The notes: generated by a model from the letters alone, not told the origin. 64,000 nucleotides of DNA from Bacteroidales bacterium UBA6377 (GCA_002438805.1 DJQV01000022.1:35283-99282); one strand, 5' to 3'. Shown: positions 15,108 through 23,894, numbered from the stretch's first letter. Numbers and translations: made by a program.

Positions 15108-16283
15108 ATGAAGAAGACTGTTCTGATTGCCGCCCTCGCAGCGGCCGCATCCCTGACAGGATGCCGAAACAGCGCCGAGACCACATCCAATCCGGCAGCT
15201 TACATCACCGACCGCTCCAAACTGGAGATGATAAGGTCAATGAAAGATCTTGATAACGGCGGAGGAAGGTTCTACGAACTCGACTACACGCAAGACTACA
15301 AACTCGATGCGATGCTTGCGGCGCAGCCGACAGATGCCGAAGGCATAGTGAATTTCGTGGCCGGAGAGCTGTTTGACAAGGTTCCTCAAGCCATACCCGA
15401 GCTCAACAGCGGTGCCGCCTGCAGCGCTTTCGCAGCACCGACCCCCGATGGCAGCGCCTTCCTTATGGGACGCAACTTCGACTTCTGCCACAAGGACCCC
15501 GCTACCGGCAAGGAAATTCCGATTACGGCTGTACTTGTGAGGACATCCCCGGAAGGCGGCAAGAAATCCATCTCAATGGTCGATTCATACTGGCTCGGAC
15601 TCAAAAAAGGATTCTACACCGACGGGGTCTCCGACCTCTCCGTGATGATGGCTTTCCCCTACGCCCTGATGGACGGCATCAATGAGGACGGCCTCGCAGT
15701 GGGAGTACTCCATCTTGGAGGAGAGCCTACTGTGCAAGACGCTCCGGGCAAGAGAAACATAATCACCACGGTCGCCATGCGTCTGCTGCTCGACAGGGCT
15801 TCCACTGTAGACCAGGCCATAGAGATGCTCAAAGGCTACAACCTCTGCCAGGACTCCCCCGCCGGAGGCAACTACCACTTCTTCATCGCCGATGCCTCCG
15901 GGGACTATGCCATAGTGGAATATGTCTACGACAATCCGGACTTCAGCGGCAGGCCGAACCTCATGCAGGTCCTCAGCAGCAACGACACACTGCGTTGCGT
16001 GACCAACTTCTACGTCAGCCCCGACATGGCAAGGCATCCGGAAGGAGGTCTCACCGACCACGGCAGATGGCGCTACGACAAGATGAGGGAAACCCTGAAA
16101 CTCAATGCCTACAAGCTGACCACGGAGCAGGCCATGCAGCTGCTCGGAGATGTCGCCACCGATGTGGACATCAACGAACCAACATCCCATACACAGTGGT
16201 CTTCCCTGTACAACCTCAGCAGCAGGACACTTGACGTGGCCATACTCAAGGAATACGACAAAGTCTCACACTTCACATTCTGA
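15108..16283 (+). CDS. lipoprotein linear amide C-N hydrolase (Ntn hydrolase, choloylglycine hydrolase type)
   Basis: The product of 391 residues is read from ATG 15108, which gives a lipoprotein signal peptide with lipobox SLTGC (Cys19); an ATG 12 bp upstream is also in frame. The Ntn-hydrolase signature GAACSAFAAPTPDG contains the probable nucleophile cysteine (near residue 105), and MGRNFDF and YNLCQDSPAGGNYHF follow the choloylglycine hydrolase/penicillin acylase pattern. Unlike classical bile salt hydrolases, the nucleophile is far from the N-terminus, so autoproteolytic removal of about 100 residues would be needed. Substrates could be bile-salt amides, N-acyl amino acids or N-acyl homoserine lactones. 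It is 5 bp from the next lipoprotein gene. Confidence 0.8.
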   Translation: MKKTVLIAALAAAASLTGCRNSAETTSNPAAYITDRSKLEMIRSMKDLDNGGGRFYELDYTQDYKLDAMLAAQPTDAEGIVNFVAGELFDKVPQAIPELNSGAACSAFAAPTPDGSAFLMGRNFDFCHKDPATGKEIPITAVLVRTSPEGGKKSISMVDSYWLGLKKGFYTDGVSDLSVMMAFPYALMDGINEDGLAVGVLHLGGEPTVQDAPGKRNIITTVAMRLLLDRASTVDQAIEMLKGYNLCQDSPAGGNYHFFIADASGDYAIVEYVYDNPDFSGRPNLMQVLSSNDTLRCVTNFYVSPDMARHPEGGLTDHGRWRYDKMRETLKLNAYKLTTEQAMQLLGDVATDVDINEPTSHTQWSSLYNLSSRTLDVAILKEYDKVSHFTF

Positions 16284-16288
16284 TCCCC

Positions 16289-18169
16289 ATGCACATCCGC
16301 AGACTGACACTCACCACCCTTTGCGCCCTTGCCCTCTGTGCCTGCGACAGGCAGGACCTGAGCAGCAGTTCCGGCAGCATCAACGAACCTGACTACCCGG
16401 CAGAAGACGCCCTAAGCGTGCGGACACAGTCCAGGGCCTACATCTTCCCGCACTCCTACACAGGCAGCGCCAAGGCCCTTGTGAACCGCGTGGAAGACAA
16501 ATCAGAAAAGCTTGACGCCACAGTCAAGACCGCGGTGCTCCATGACAAGGCATCATCCACACTCAGCACAGCAGATGCAGATGCCATCGCAGCCCTACTC
16601 GCCAGAGGAGGCAGTCTCGTATACTGCGAGCCGACACGGACCGGGACAGACGCCCTGCTGCGCAAGCTCCAATCTTCAATAAGGAGCGCCATCGGCAGCG
16701 GGCCTCTCGCCATCAGCACAGAAGGCAAGACCGCCATACACAACATCCTGAATATCAGCAAGGACAAGGACGGCCTGCTCGTCCCGGCATTCATCGATGA
16801 CGGGGACACTGACGGGGTGCTCTGCGACATTCTCGCAGTCAGAGGCGGAGAATACCAGATTATCACCGATCTTGATGAGGCTAAACCGCTGAAAGTAAGC
16901 ATCAGCGGAGACGATGAAAGCGAGAGCGGATCCTATATTGAAAATCGTGTCGAAGATGTTCCGACAGCCTACCTGTACGGGCTTCACGCCGACGCCTTGG
17001 CCAGATGGCTGGACTCAGGGAACACAATATCCATAGAGAAAGGCAGCAGCATCCTCGCCACTATTGTCCCCAACGAAGACAGCCAGAGTCTGGATGAAAT
17101 CACCAATGCACAAAAAATATCCTACTCCTACAATGCTTACGCCGGACACAAGTTCGAACCGGTCACGATCTCATACGAGATTTGGGCCGCAAATGACGGC
17201 AAAGGCTCCGATTATTATCTGATTCATCAGGAGTTGCGTGCCGAGAACAGCAAGCTCGTCTGCGGCCCGACATCCGAAAAGGACTGGAACGAATACAGAG
17301 TCAAGGAGGCATTCGGCGATATTGCCAAAGATCCGAGAGCATACTGGGCCTATATGGTGAATCTAGGAGCGCAGGCAGAATTCAGCAAGAGCAACGCCAC
17401 CGTAGAGCATGTATCTCCAGCTAACAACATCAAAGGGGAATCAACCTACACGGAGAACATGACATGGTCCCTTGACGGAGCCCTTACCATCACCGCAAAT
17501 CCGAGCATCAAACTCGCAAGCAGCCTGACTATGTCCAAGAGCTGGACGCACAATGTGATGGATCTTGAAATGAACTTCTCCTACAACGGCAACAAGCCGA
17601 AGTGGGATTACAAGGCGGGGATTCTCCCTAAGATCACAAGAGACGTCAACAAGGATGTCCGTCACGACTTCGCGAGGCCCATTCTCAAGTCAGACTGCAC
17701 CATGGGGCACAGCTGGATATGGAAAATCAGCGATGCCTCGGACTCTTACTCTTTCACCTCAAAGACATGGATAGGCCTTCAGGGCCTGTGCAAAGACTTG
17801 AAGAAGAATCACCAGAAAGGGGGCAAATACAAAACATTCCTTACTGAAGACAGCCAGACCTTGAACCTCAATCCGCCGGCACGCTACGAGCAAGAATGGA
17901 TAATGACCATCTCACCTTACAATGCAAACACTGAGAGGGTAATGACGACCTATTTCCCTAAATACTGGCTTCCGTCCTTCTCCCTCTACACGGTAAAGGA
18001 AGATGACAAGGACAGCATCGATGCCCAGATCGCAGCTACTACGGCGGTACTGACGGAAAATTCCAAACTGTTGGAGGACAACAAGGTGGAGTCATTCACC
18101 CTGAGCTGGAAGCCTCTTCACGGCAGCACGGTCTACAAGACCTGGTCCTACACCGCCCCGAAGAAATAA
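16289..18169 (+). CDS. large lipoprotein, possible leukocidin/hemolysin-like beta-pore protein
   Basis: The 626-residue protein has a short signal with lipobox ALCAC (Cys18) followed by a Ser-rich linker. No domain is recognised with certainty. The part from about residue 370 to 560 (alternating strands with STYTENMTWSLDGALTI, LASSLTMSKSWTHNVMDLEM and WEW-like pairs ending in TISPY) has the look of the rim and stem region of leukocidin/hemolysin-type beta-barrel toxins. The N-terminal 300 residues look globular. It is co-transcribed with the Ntn hydrolase lipoprotein. It lacks MACPF signature residues, so it is not an obvious BSAP-type toxin. An ordinary surface lipoprotein is the alternative. 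Confidence 0.4.
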   Translation: MHIRRLTLTTLCALALCACDRQDLSSSSGSINEPDYPAEDALSVRTQSRAYIFPHSYTGSAKALVNRVEDKSEKLDATVKTAVLHDKASSTLSTADADAIAALLARGGSLVYCEPTRTGTDALLRKLQSSIRSAIGSGPLAISTEGKTAIHNILNISKDKDGLLVPAFIDDGDTDGVLCDILAVRGGEYQIITDLDEAKPLKVSISGDDESESGSYIENRVEDVPTAYLYGLHADALARWLDSGNTISIEKGSSILATIVPNEDSQSLDEITNAQKISYSYNAYAGHKFEPVTISYEIWAANDGKGSDYYLIHQELRAENSKLVCGPTSEKDWNEYRVKEAFGDIAKDPRAYWAYMVNLGAQAEFSKSNATVEHVSPANNIKGESTYTENMTWSLDGALTITANPSIKLASSLTMSKSWTHNVMDLEMNFSYNGNKPKWDYKAGILPKITRDVNKDVRHDFARPILKSDCTMGHSWIWKISDASDSYSFTSKTWIGLQGLCKDLKKNHQKGGKYKTFLTEDSQTLNLNPPARYEQEWIMTISPYNANTERVMTTYFPKYWLPSFSLYTVKEDDKDSIDAQIAATTAVLTENSKLLEDNKVESFTLSWKPLHGSTVYKTWSYTAPKK

Positions 18170-18180
18170 CAGGATTGCCA

Positions 18181-18240
18181 GAGAGGGCCGGTGCAACTAT
18201 GCGATGTTTTTGTTCTGAGCATAGTTGCACCGGCCCTCTC
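18181..18240. terminator. perfect 22-bp stem between convergent genes
   Basis: GAGAGGGCCGGTGCAACTAT plus GC (18181-18202) is exactly complementary to 18219-18240, with a 16-nt loop. It lies between the lipoprotein stop (18169) and the rubrerythrin stop (18264), so it can end transcripts from both sides. The stem is longer than usual and lacks a strong U-run on either strand. Confidence 0.75.
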
Positions 18241-18263
18241 CGGATATTTTTGACTTGTGGCGA

Positions 18264-18815
18264 TTACTTGTCGCCGAAGAACCTCTTATAGAGCCCCTTG
18301 AAGCCTGCCCCGTGGCGGGCTTCGTCTTTCGCCATCTCATGCACGGTGTCGTGGATGGCATCGTATCCGAGGAGTTTGGCACGGGTGGCGATGGCAAGTT
18401 TGGCATCACAGGCGCCGGCCTCCGCCTCAGCGCGCTTCTTGAGGTTGGTCTTGGTGTCCCATACGATCTCCCCGAGAAGCTCGGCGAACTTGGAAGCATG
18501 CTCAGCCTCCTCGAAAGCGTAGCGCTTGAAAGCCTCCGCAATCTCAGGATATCCCTCGCGCTCAGCCTGACGGCTCATCGCAAGGTACATGCCCACTTCG
18601 GTGCACTCGCCCGTGAAATGGTCGTGCAGGCCCTGCATCACCTCGGCATCAGCCACCTGGCCATCGCCGAGCTTGTGCTCGCAGGCCCACTTGTCTGAAT
18701 CATCCTTCACTTCAACGAACTTGTCGGCCTTTGCGTGGCAGACCGGACACTCAGCCGGAGGGTTCTCACCCTCATATACATAACCGCAAACGGTACATCT
18801 GAATTTCTTTACCAT
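18264..18815 (-). CDS. reverse rubrerythrin (N-terminal rubredoxin domain)
   Basis: The 183-residue protein has a rubredoxin-like domain at the N-terminus (FRCTVCGYVYEG and CPVCHAKADKF: two CxxC pairs binding iron) followed by a ferritin-like four-helix diiron domain with GECTEVGMYLAMSRQAEREG, YAFEEAEHASKFAE and MAKDEARHGAGF supplying carboxylate and histidine ligands. This domain order is the reverse of classical rubrerythrin. The enzyme reduces hydrogen peroxide in anaerobes. The gene stands alone with its own promoter and faces the preceding lipoprotein gene tail to tail. Confidence 0.93.
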   Translation of the reverse strand: MVKKFRCTVCGYVYEGENPPAECPVCHAKADKFVEVKDDSDKWACEHKLGDGQVADAEVMQGLHDHFTGECTEVGMYLAMSRQAEREGYPEIAEAFKRYAFEEAEHASKFAELLGEIVWDTKTNLKKRAEAEAGACDAKLAIATRAKLLGYDAIHDTVHEMAKDEARHGAGFKGLYKRFFGDK

Positions 18816-18852
18816 AATCGCTTCTAATTTTGAATTATTCTAAATTGTACCG

Positions 18853-18883
18853 CAAATATACGAAGAAAAACCATACCTGCAAG
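18853..18883 (-). promoter_or_regulatory. rubrerythrin promoter
   Basis: On the minus strand TATATTTG (18860-18853) follows a CTTG (18883-18880) at a spacing of 19 bp. The leader would be about 30 nt. Confidence 0.6.
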
Positions 18884-18929
18884 AGCATCTCGAAAATAAT
18901 CCCTATCTTTACAAAACTAAAACTACAAT

Positions 18930-20648
18930 ATGAACAGACAAATAATTACCACACTCTGCGCGTCAGCGCTGGCCTTCGCCGCGTGCACGCAACCATCCGC
19001 CGACTCATCATCAGCATCCATGCCCTCCCCTCACCTCGAGAAAAGAGGCTCTGTCACCCAGCTCATAGTCAAAGGAGAACCGTACCTGGCCCTCGCCTGC
19101 GAACTAACCAACTCCGCATCCTCAAGCCGGGCTTACATGGCTCCTCATTGGGATGCCCTGCAGAAAGCCGGCATCAACACGGTCCTCGCCGTCGTCAGCT
19201 GGGAGCAGACCGAGCCTGAGGAAGGCAAGTTCGACTTCACCGTGGTCGATGACCTCATCGCCGACGCCAGAGCGCACGACATGAAGCTCGTCCTGCTGTG
19301 GTTCGGAAGCTGGAAAAACGGCGTGAGCAGCTACCACCCGACATGGGTCAAGAAAGACGCCGTCCGCTTCCCTTCCGCACTCACCAGAGACGGCAAAACA
19401 CTCCCCATCCTCAGTACGCTCGGCACAGCCACCGCAGAAGCCGACAGCAAAGCCTACGCAGCCATGATGAAACACATCAAGGAAATTGACGCTGAGAAGC
19501 AGACTGTCATCATGATGCAGGTGGAAAACGAGGTCGGCCTGCACGGCTACACCCGTGACTACTGTCAGGCAGCCAACACAGCCTTCGCCAGTCCGGTACC
19601 GCAGCAGCTGATGAACTACCTCATCAAGCACAAGGAGTCCCTGCTCCCGGAGACCCTCGCCGCATGGAAGAACAGCAATTTCAAGACTTCGGGCACATGG
19701 GAAGAAGTGTTCGGCAAGAACGACCGCACAGATGAGATCTTCATGGCCTGGAACTATGCCTCATACATGAATAAGATCTCCGCAGCCGGCAAGGCCGAAT
19801 ACTCTCTGCCTACCTTCGTCAACGCATGGATAGTCCAGCCCGAGGACACCCGTCCGGGCAACTACCCCTCAGGCGGCCCGCAGGCCCAGAACCACGACAT
19901 CTGGAGAGCTGCGGCCCCGTCCATCGACATCCTATCCCCAGACATATATCTCCCTGATTATCAGAACATCCTGAAGATGTACGCCCGCAGCGGCAACCCG
20001 GTATTCGTGCCGGAATCCCGCGCCGGACAGCAGGGCGCGGCCAACGCCGCCTTCACCATCGGCGAGATGGGCGGCATCGGATACTCCCCGTTCGGACTTG
20101 ACAGGGACGCCCTTGATCCGTCCAACGCCACCTTCAGCGCATTCTACCGCAAGGCAGACGCCGCTTCCACCCAGATCCTCAAAGCCCAGGCCGAAGGCCG
20201 CATCCGCGCCTCATGGCTCAAAGGCTCCAATCCCATGAGGCTCAAGGAAGAGCTTCTCCTCGGAGACTACCGGGTCTGCTGCGAGCTAGTATCAAGCGGC
20301 CGCCGCAATGGTGGCGCCCCTCAGCTCACCGGCGGCACCTACGCCCCTGACGCGATTGGCTACGCCATCGTCATTCAGGAAAGCGCCGACAGTTATCTCG
20401 TACTGGGGTCCAACGTCCGGGTGACGTTCCTCCCGAAGGAGGGCAGCGACATCGTGGGGCTTGCTAAGGTCACCGAAGGCGACTATGTGGACGGCAAGTG
20501 GGTCGAGGGCCGCTGGCTCAACGGAGACCAGATCCAACTGCGCTACGACCTCGTCCCTGCCGTCGAGGAAGGCTTCTCCGGCCAGGGCCTCAATTTCGGC
20601 ACCCCTGATCCGGGATTCATCAAGGTTCAACTTTACAACTACAGATAA
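18930..20648 (+). CDS. GH35-type beta-galactosidase with DUF5597, lipoprotein
   Basis: The 572-residue protein starts with a lipoprotein signal (MNRQIITTLCASALAFAAC, Cys19). A TIM-barrel domain of glycoside hydrolase family 35 covers about residues 40-390: GINTVLAVVSWEQTEPEEG is the typical N-terminal motif, QVENEVG provides the acid/base Glu201 and VPESR the probable nucleophile Glu362. The C-terminal 150 residues correspond to DUF5597, a beta-sandwich found on these enzymes. It probably removes terminal galactose from plant or host glycans at the cell surface. Its stop overlaps the start of the next gene (TAATG), so they form an operon. A -7-like TATCTTTA lies at 18904-18911. Confidence 0.9.
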   Translation: MNRQIITTLCASALAFAACTQPSADSSSASMPSPHLEKRGSVTQLIVKGEPYLALACELTNSASSSRAYMAPHWDALQKAGINTVLAVVSWEQTEPEEGKFDFTVVDDLIADARAHDMKLVLLWFGSWKNGVSSYHPTWVKKDAVRFPSALTRDGKTLPILSTLGTATAEADSKAYAAMMKHIKEIDAEKQTVIMMQVENEVGLHGYTRDYCQAANTAFASPVPQQLMNYLIKHKESLLPETLAAWKNSNFKTSGTWEEVFGKNDRTDEIFMAWNYASYMNKISAAGKAEYSLPTFVNAWIVQPEDTRPGNYPSGGPQAQNHDIWRAAAPSIDILSPDIYLPDYQNILKMYARSGNPVFVPESRAGQQGAANAAFTIGEMGGIGYSPFGLDRDALDPSNATFSAFYRKADAASTQILKAQAEGRIRASWLKGSNPMRLKEELLLGDYRVCCELVSSGRRNGGAPQLTGGTYAPDAIGYAIVIQESADSYLVLGSNVRVTFLPKEGSDIVGLAKVTEGDYVDGKWVEGRWLNGDQIQLRYDLVPAVEEGFSGQGLNFGTPDPGFIKVQLYNYR

Positions 20649-21814
20649 TGAACATCCTCAAGCCATTGGCGGCCGCCTCGCTCGCCGCCGCCTCCATCCT
20701 CACCCTCGGAGCACAGGACAACCCGTACAAGGGCAAGAACATGCTCCCCGGAAGGACAATTGACGTCCAGGTAACTGAGCCTGGATTCAAGGTATTCCAG
20801 TTCCCGAAGAACATGATTCCACGCATTGACGGGGAGTTTTCAGACTGGGACATGGTCCCGGAAAGCTACACCGTCCCGATGGAAGAGATGTGGGACGACA
20901 GCGGCAAGCACAAGGGCATCGACAAGTCAACACTCGACATCAAGGTCAAAGTCGGCTGGGTCAATGGACTCAACCGCCTGTATTTCTATTACGAAGCATA
21001 CGATGACTTCTGGGACTTCGACCAGCTCGGTCTGCGCAACGACACCTTCGAGGTCGTGGTGGACGGAGACCTCTCCGGCGGCCCGCACATCGACGAATTC
21101 CGTCTAAACGACGAGGTCCTGAGCCGTTTCGACGCCTTCTTCCAGCTGCAGAACGTGCACGCGCAGAACTACCATATCATGACTCCCCCGACACCGGGCA
21201 AATCATGGACGATGGTCTGGGGCACGCAGCAGTGGCTCAAGGAACTCCCTTATGCCAACTACGCCTACAGCTACGACTTCAAGCACGGTGAGAGCGGCAC
21301 GCTCAAGTTCGAGTTCTACATCACTCCGTTCGATTTCGCCAGTCCTGACGGGCCGGCATACTCCACCGAGAGCAGGCTCTACGAGGGCAAGAAGATCGGC
21401 CTGTGCTGGGCGATGATCGATTACGACGGCGGACGCGGAAACAACGGGTTCTGGAACCTCTCCAAGCACCACAGGATGTTCGGCAACGCCTCGATGGAGC
21501 GCCTCTTCACCCTGATGCCTCTCGAGGCGCAGTTCCGCAAGCCGGTTGAAGCCGCCTGGACGCACGAGGTCATCGACCACAGCAGGCTCGTAGCCTTCCG
21601 CGACCGCAGTTACGGCAACATCACCTCATGGAAATGGGATTTCGGTGACGGCACCACCTCCACCGAGCAGAACCCCGTGCATGAATACGCCAAGGACAAT
21701 GCGCGCTATGTTGTGACCCTCTATGTAGAAGGCCCGGACGGCAAGGACCTGTGCTGCAAGGTATGGGATGTCTCCGTCCGCGACGTCAAACACCCCGCCG
21801 GCGACTACGAATAG
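20648..21814 (+). CDS. secreted sugar-binding-like protein with C-terminal PKD domain
   Basis: The 388-residue protein has a signal peptide (cleavage after SILTLGA). Residues about 40-290 form a beta-rich domain starting IPRIDGEFSDWDMVPESY, the typical entry of CBM9-like carbohydrate-binding domains, and the last 85 residues form a PKD domain with WKWDFGDGTTSTEQNPVHEY. It overlaps the GH35 stop by one base (TAATG) and is thus translationally coupled to it. Binding of the substrate of the GH35 enzyme outside the cell is the likely job; no catalytic residues were recognised. Confidence 0.8.
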   Translation: MNILKPLAAASLAAASILTLGAQDNPYKGKNMLPGRTIDVQVTEPGFKVFQFPKNMIPRIDGEFSDWDMVPESYTVPMEEMWDDSGKHKGIDKSTLDIKVKVGWVNGLNRLYFYYEAYDDFWDFDQLGLRNDTFEVVVDGDLSGGPHIDEFRLNDEVLSRFDAFFQLQNVHAQNYHIMTPPTPGKSWTMVWGTQQWLKELPYANYAYSYDFKHGESGTLKFEFYITPFDFASPDGPAYSTESRLYEGKKIGLCWAMIDYDGGRGNNGFWNLSKHHRMFGNASMERLFTLMPLEAQFRKPVEAAWTHEVIDHSRLVAFRDRSYGNITSWKWDFGDGTTSTEQNPVHEYAKDNARYVVTLYVEGPDGKDLCCKVWDVSVRDVKHPAGDYE

Positions 21815-21821
21815 CAAAAGA

Positions 21822-21876
21822 TTGCGCTTGCCGTGCAAGCGCAAAAGGAAAGGCTCTCAACTGAGAGCCTTTCCTT
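21822..21876. terminator. double hairpin between convergent genes
   Basis: TTGCGCTTGC/GCAAGCGCAA (21822-21844) form a 10-bp stem with a 3-nt loop. Immediately after, AAGGAAAGGCTCTC/GAGAGCCTTTCCTT (21845-21876) form a perfect 14-bp stem with a 4-nt loop. The second hairpin contains the stop codon of the RNase G gene (21857-21859). It can serve both the PKD gene and the RNase G gene. Confidence 0.8.
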
Positions 21877-23425
21877 CTTCATCATAGAATTCATATTGCA
21901 GGATGCTGTGGTCGCTGTCTTCGACCAGATCCAGCTTGCACTTGTACTTCCGTTTCCACTTGCGGACAAAAGAATTGAATCCGCGGCTCAGGTACGCACC
22001 CAGAATAGGGCTTACCTTGAGCGTAAATGTCTTCGTCCCCTTCTCCACCAAATCCGCAAGATTCCTCTCTATCTGCTCGTCTATGACGGCAGTGGAGGTG
22101 ATCTTGCCGGTGCCGTGGCACAAAGGGCATTTCTCTGCTGTGTCGATCTCCGTCACCGGGCGTATCCTCTGGCGGGTGAGCTGCATGAGGCCGAACTTCG
22201 TGAGAGGCAGCACATTGTGCTTGGCCCTGTCCGATTCCATAAGTTCCCTCATATACTTGAACAGCTCGTTGCGGTGCTCAGCCTTGTCCATGTCGATGAA
22301 ATCGACTATAACTATCCCTCCCATATCCCGGAGGCGCAGCTGACGCGCAATCTCTTCCGCCGCGATCTTGTTGACCTCGAAGGTGTTCTCCTCCTGGTCG
22401 TTGGTCTTGGCCCTGATGCCGCTGTTGACATCGATGACATTGAGAGCCTCAGTCGTCTCTATGACCAGATACGCGCCCTGCTTCATCGGCACGACCTTGC
22501 CGAAGGAGCTCTTGATCTGGCGCGACACCTCGAAATGGTCGAATATCGGCTCTTTTCCTTCATAGAGCTTGACTATCTTCTCCTTGTCCGGAGAGATCAG
22601 CGACACGTAGCGGCGCACGTCCTCATAGATCTTCTGATCATTGACGTAGACATTGGTGAATGTCTCGTTGAAAAGGTCGCGGATGGTCGCCGTGGTCCTG
22701 TCGTACTCTGTGAAGAGCAGCTTGATACCTTTCGATGCGGCTATCTTCTTCCAAGAGCCCTCCCACTTCTCGATGAGGGAACGGAGCTCGGCCACGAGCA
22801 CTGCGGCGTTCTTGTTCTCCGCTGCCGTGCGGATGATGGCGCCGTAGTTGTGCGGCAAGATGCTGCGCACCAGGACTTCAAGCCTTCTTTTCTCCTCGCG
22901 CGAGGAGATTTTCTGTGAAACGCTCACCTTCTCCGCGAAGGGGAGCAGTACAATGTTGCGTCCTGCCAATGAAATCTCCGCCGTCAGCCTGGATCCTTTT
23001 GTGGATATAGGTTCCTTGACAATCTGGGAGATGATCATCTGCCCCGGCTTGAGGTGGTCTTCGATGCGGCCCTCCTTGGCGAGAACCGGACCTATCTTGA
23101 TCTTCGAGTAGAGTTCGGCCATGTCCCTGTTGGGATTGCTCTCGCGGACGAACGTGTCGAACGCCGTGAAATACAGGCCGAGGTCAAGATAATGTATGAA
23201 TGCCTCCTTGCTGTCACCTATATCCACGAAAGCAGCATTCAGGGCGGGGAGTATCTTCTTGACTCTGCCAAGATAGACGTCACCCACCGAGAAGCCGTGA
23301 TCCTTGGTTGACTCCCTGTCAAGTTCGATCAGCCGATGGTTCTCCATCAAGGCTATACGGACTTCCGACGCCGAGGCGTCTACCACAAGATCTTTTTCTG
23401 TTTTCGCGGTGTTTTCCATTTGCAT
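21857..23425 (-). CDS. rng: ribonuclease E/G family endoribonuclease (RNase G)
   Basis: The 522-residue protein shows an S1 RNA-binding domain near residues 40-125 (GDVYLGRVKKILPALNAAFV), the RNase-E-type catalytic domain with ALNVIDVNSG and GIVIVDFIDM, whose aspartates bind magnesium, and a zinc-link CPLCHGTGKI near residue 405. Length and lack of a long C-terminal scaffold fit RNase G. It processes rRNA precursors and starts mRNA decay. ATG 23425 is chosen; ATG 23419 is an alternative and a TTG precedes. It is the third gene after HU and the small ribosomal protein but is separated from them by a terminator-like hairpin ending eight bases before its start. Confidence 0.93.
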   Translation of the reverse strand: MQMENTAKTEKDLVVDASASEVRIALMENHRLIELDRESTKDHGFSVGDVYLGRVKKILPALNAAFVDIGDSKEAFIHYLDLGLYFTAFDTFVRESNPNRDMAELYSKIKIGPVLAKEGRIEDHLKPGQMIISQIVKEPISTKGSRLTAEISLAGRNIVLLPFAEKVSVSQKISSREEKRRLEVLVRSILPHNYGAIIRTAAENKNAAVLVAELRSLIEKWEGSWKKIAASKGIKLLFTEYDRTTATIRDLFNETFTNVYVNDQKIYEDVRRYVSLISPDKEKIVKLYEGKEPIFDHFEVSRQIKSSFGKVVPMKQGAYLVIETTEALNVIDVNSGIRAKTNDQEENTFEVNKIAAEEIARQLRLRDMGGIVIVDFIDMDKAEHRNELFKYMRELMESDRAKHNVLPLTKFGLMQLTRQRIRPVTEIDTAEKCPLCHGTGKITSTAVIDEQIERNLADLVEKGTKTFTLKVSPILGAYLSRGFNSFVRKWKRKYKCKLDLVEDSDHSILQYEFYDEEGKALS

Positions 23426-23432
23426 CAATCAC

Positions 23433-23467
23433 TAAAAAAGCCCGCCGGATCCCCCGTCAGGCTTTTC
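23433..23467 (-). terminator. terminator-like hairpin just before the RNase G start
   Basis: On the minus strand AAAAGCCTGACGG pairs with CCGGCGGGCTTTT (one mismatch, one wobble) and is followed by a T-run. It ends the HU/small ribosomal protein transcript, but the T-run reaches to within eight bases of ATG 23425, so it also sits in the RNase G leader and could control read-through. Confidence 0.7.
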
Positions 23468-23471
23468 TCGA

Positions 23472-23561
23472 CTACTTCTTCTTATGTCTGTTCAGACGCA
23501 AGCGCTTCTTGCGCTTGTGCGTGGACATCTTATGTCTCTTATGCTTCTTTCCGTTTGGCAT
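23472..23561 (-). CDS. small basic ribosome-associated protein of the AURKAIP1/COX24 (mS38/bS22-like) type
   Basis: A 29-codon gene reads MPNGKKHKRHKMSTHKRKKR and ends in NRHKKK. It is almost entirely Lys, Arg and His and matches the short Bacteroidetes proteins annotated with the AURKAIP1/COX24 domain, the family of mitochondrial ribosomal protein mS38 and mycobacterial bS22. Those proteins insert into the small subunit near the decoding centre. It begins 11 bp after the HU stop codon and is probably co-transcribed with HU. It is too short for common ORF thresholds, but composition, start codon and conserved position make it credible. Confidence 0.75.
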   Translation of the reverse strand: MPNGKKHKRHKMSTHKRKKRLRLNRHKKK

Positions 23562-23572
23562 GTTTTATAGAT

Positions 23573-23851
23573 TTACTTGGTCTTCACTGAAGCAACGAAT
23601 GACTTTGAAGGCTTGAAAGCCGGGATGTCGTGCGCAGGGATGGTCATTGTGGTCTGCTTGGTGATGTTGCGGGCGGCCTTCTGAGCACGGTGCTTGATGA
23701 TGAAGCTGCCGAAACCACGCAGGTACACAGGGTTACCCTTGATGATTGATGACTTGATGCTCTCCATTGTGGCCTCCACAACGGTCTGCACTGTGACCTT
23801 CTCGATGCCGGTAGATTTGGCAACCTCGTTAACGATTTCTGCTTTAGTCAT
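23573..23851 (-). CDS. HU family DNA-binding protein
   Basis: The 92-residue protein is a standard HU/IHF chain: MTKAEIVNEVAKSTGIEKVT forms the dimerising helices, GNPVYLRGFGSFIIKHR the strand with the conserved GFGSF, and the following basic arm ARNITKQTTMTIPAHDIPAF inserts into the minor groove. It ends with the usual PSKSF segment. As a homodimer it bends and compacts DNA. It has its own full-consensus promoter and is followed by the small basic ribosomal protein gene. Confidence 0.96.
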   Translation of the reverse strand: MTKAEIVNEVAKSTGIEKVTVQTVVEATMESIKSSIIKGNPVYLRGFGSFIIKHRAQKAARNITKQTTMTIPAHDIPAFKPSKSFVASVKTK

Positions 23852-23894
23852 TGTCTTAATATTTAATTCTCAATAAATTCAAAAACTTGGGAGT

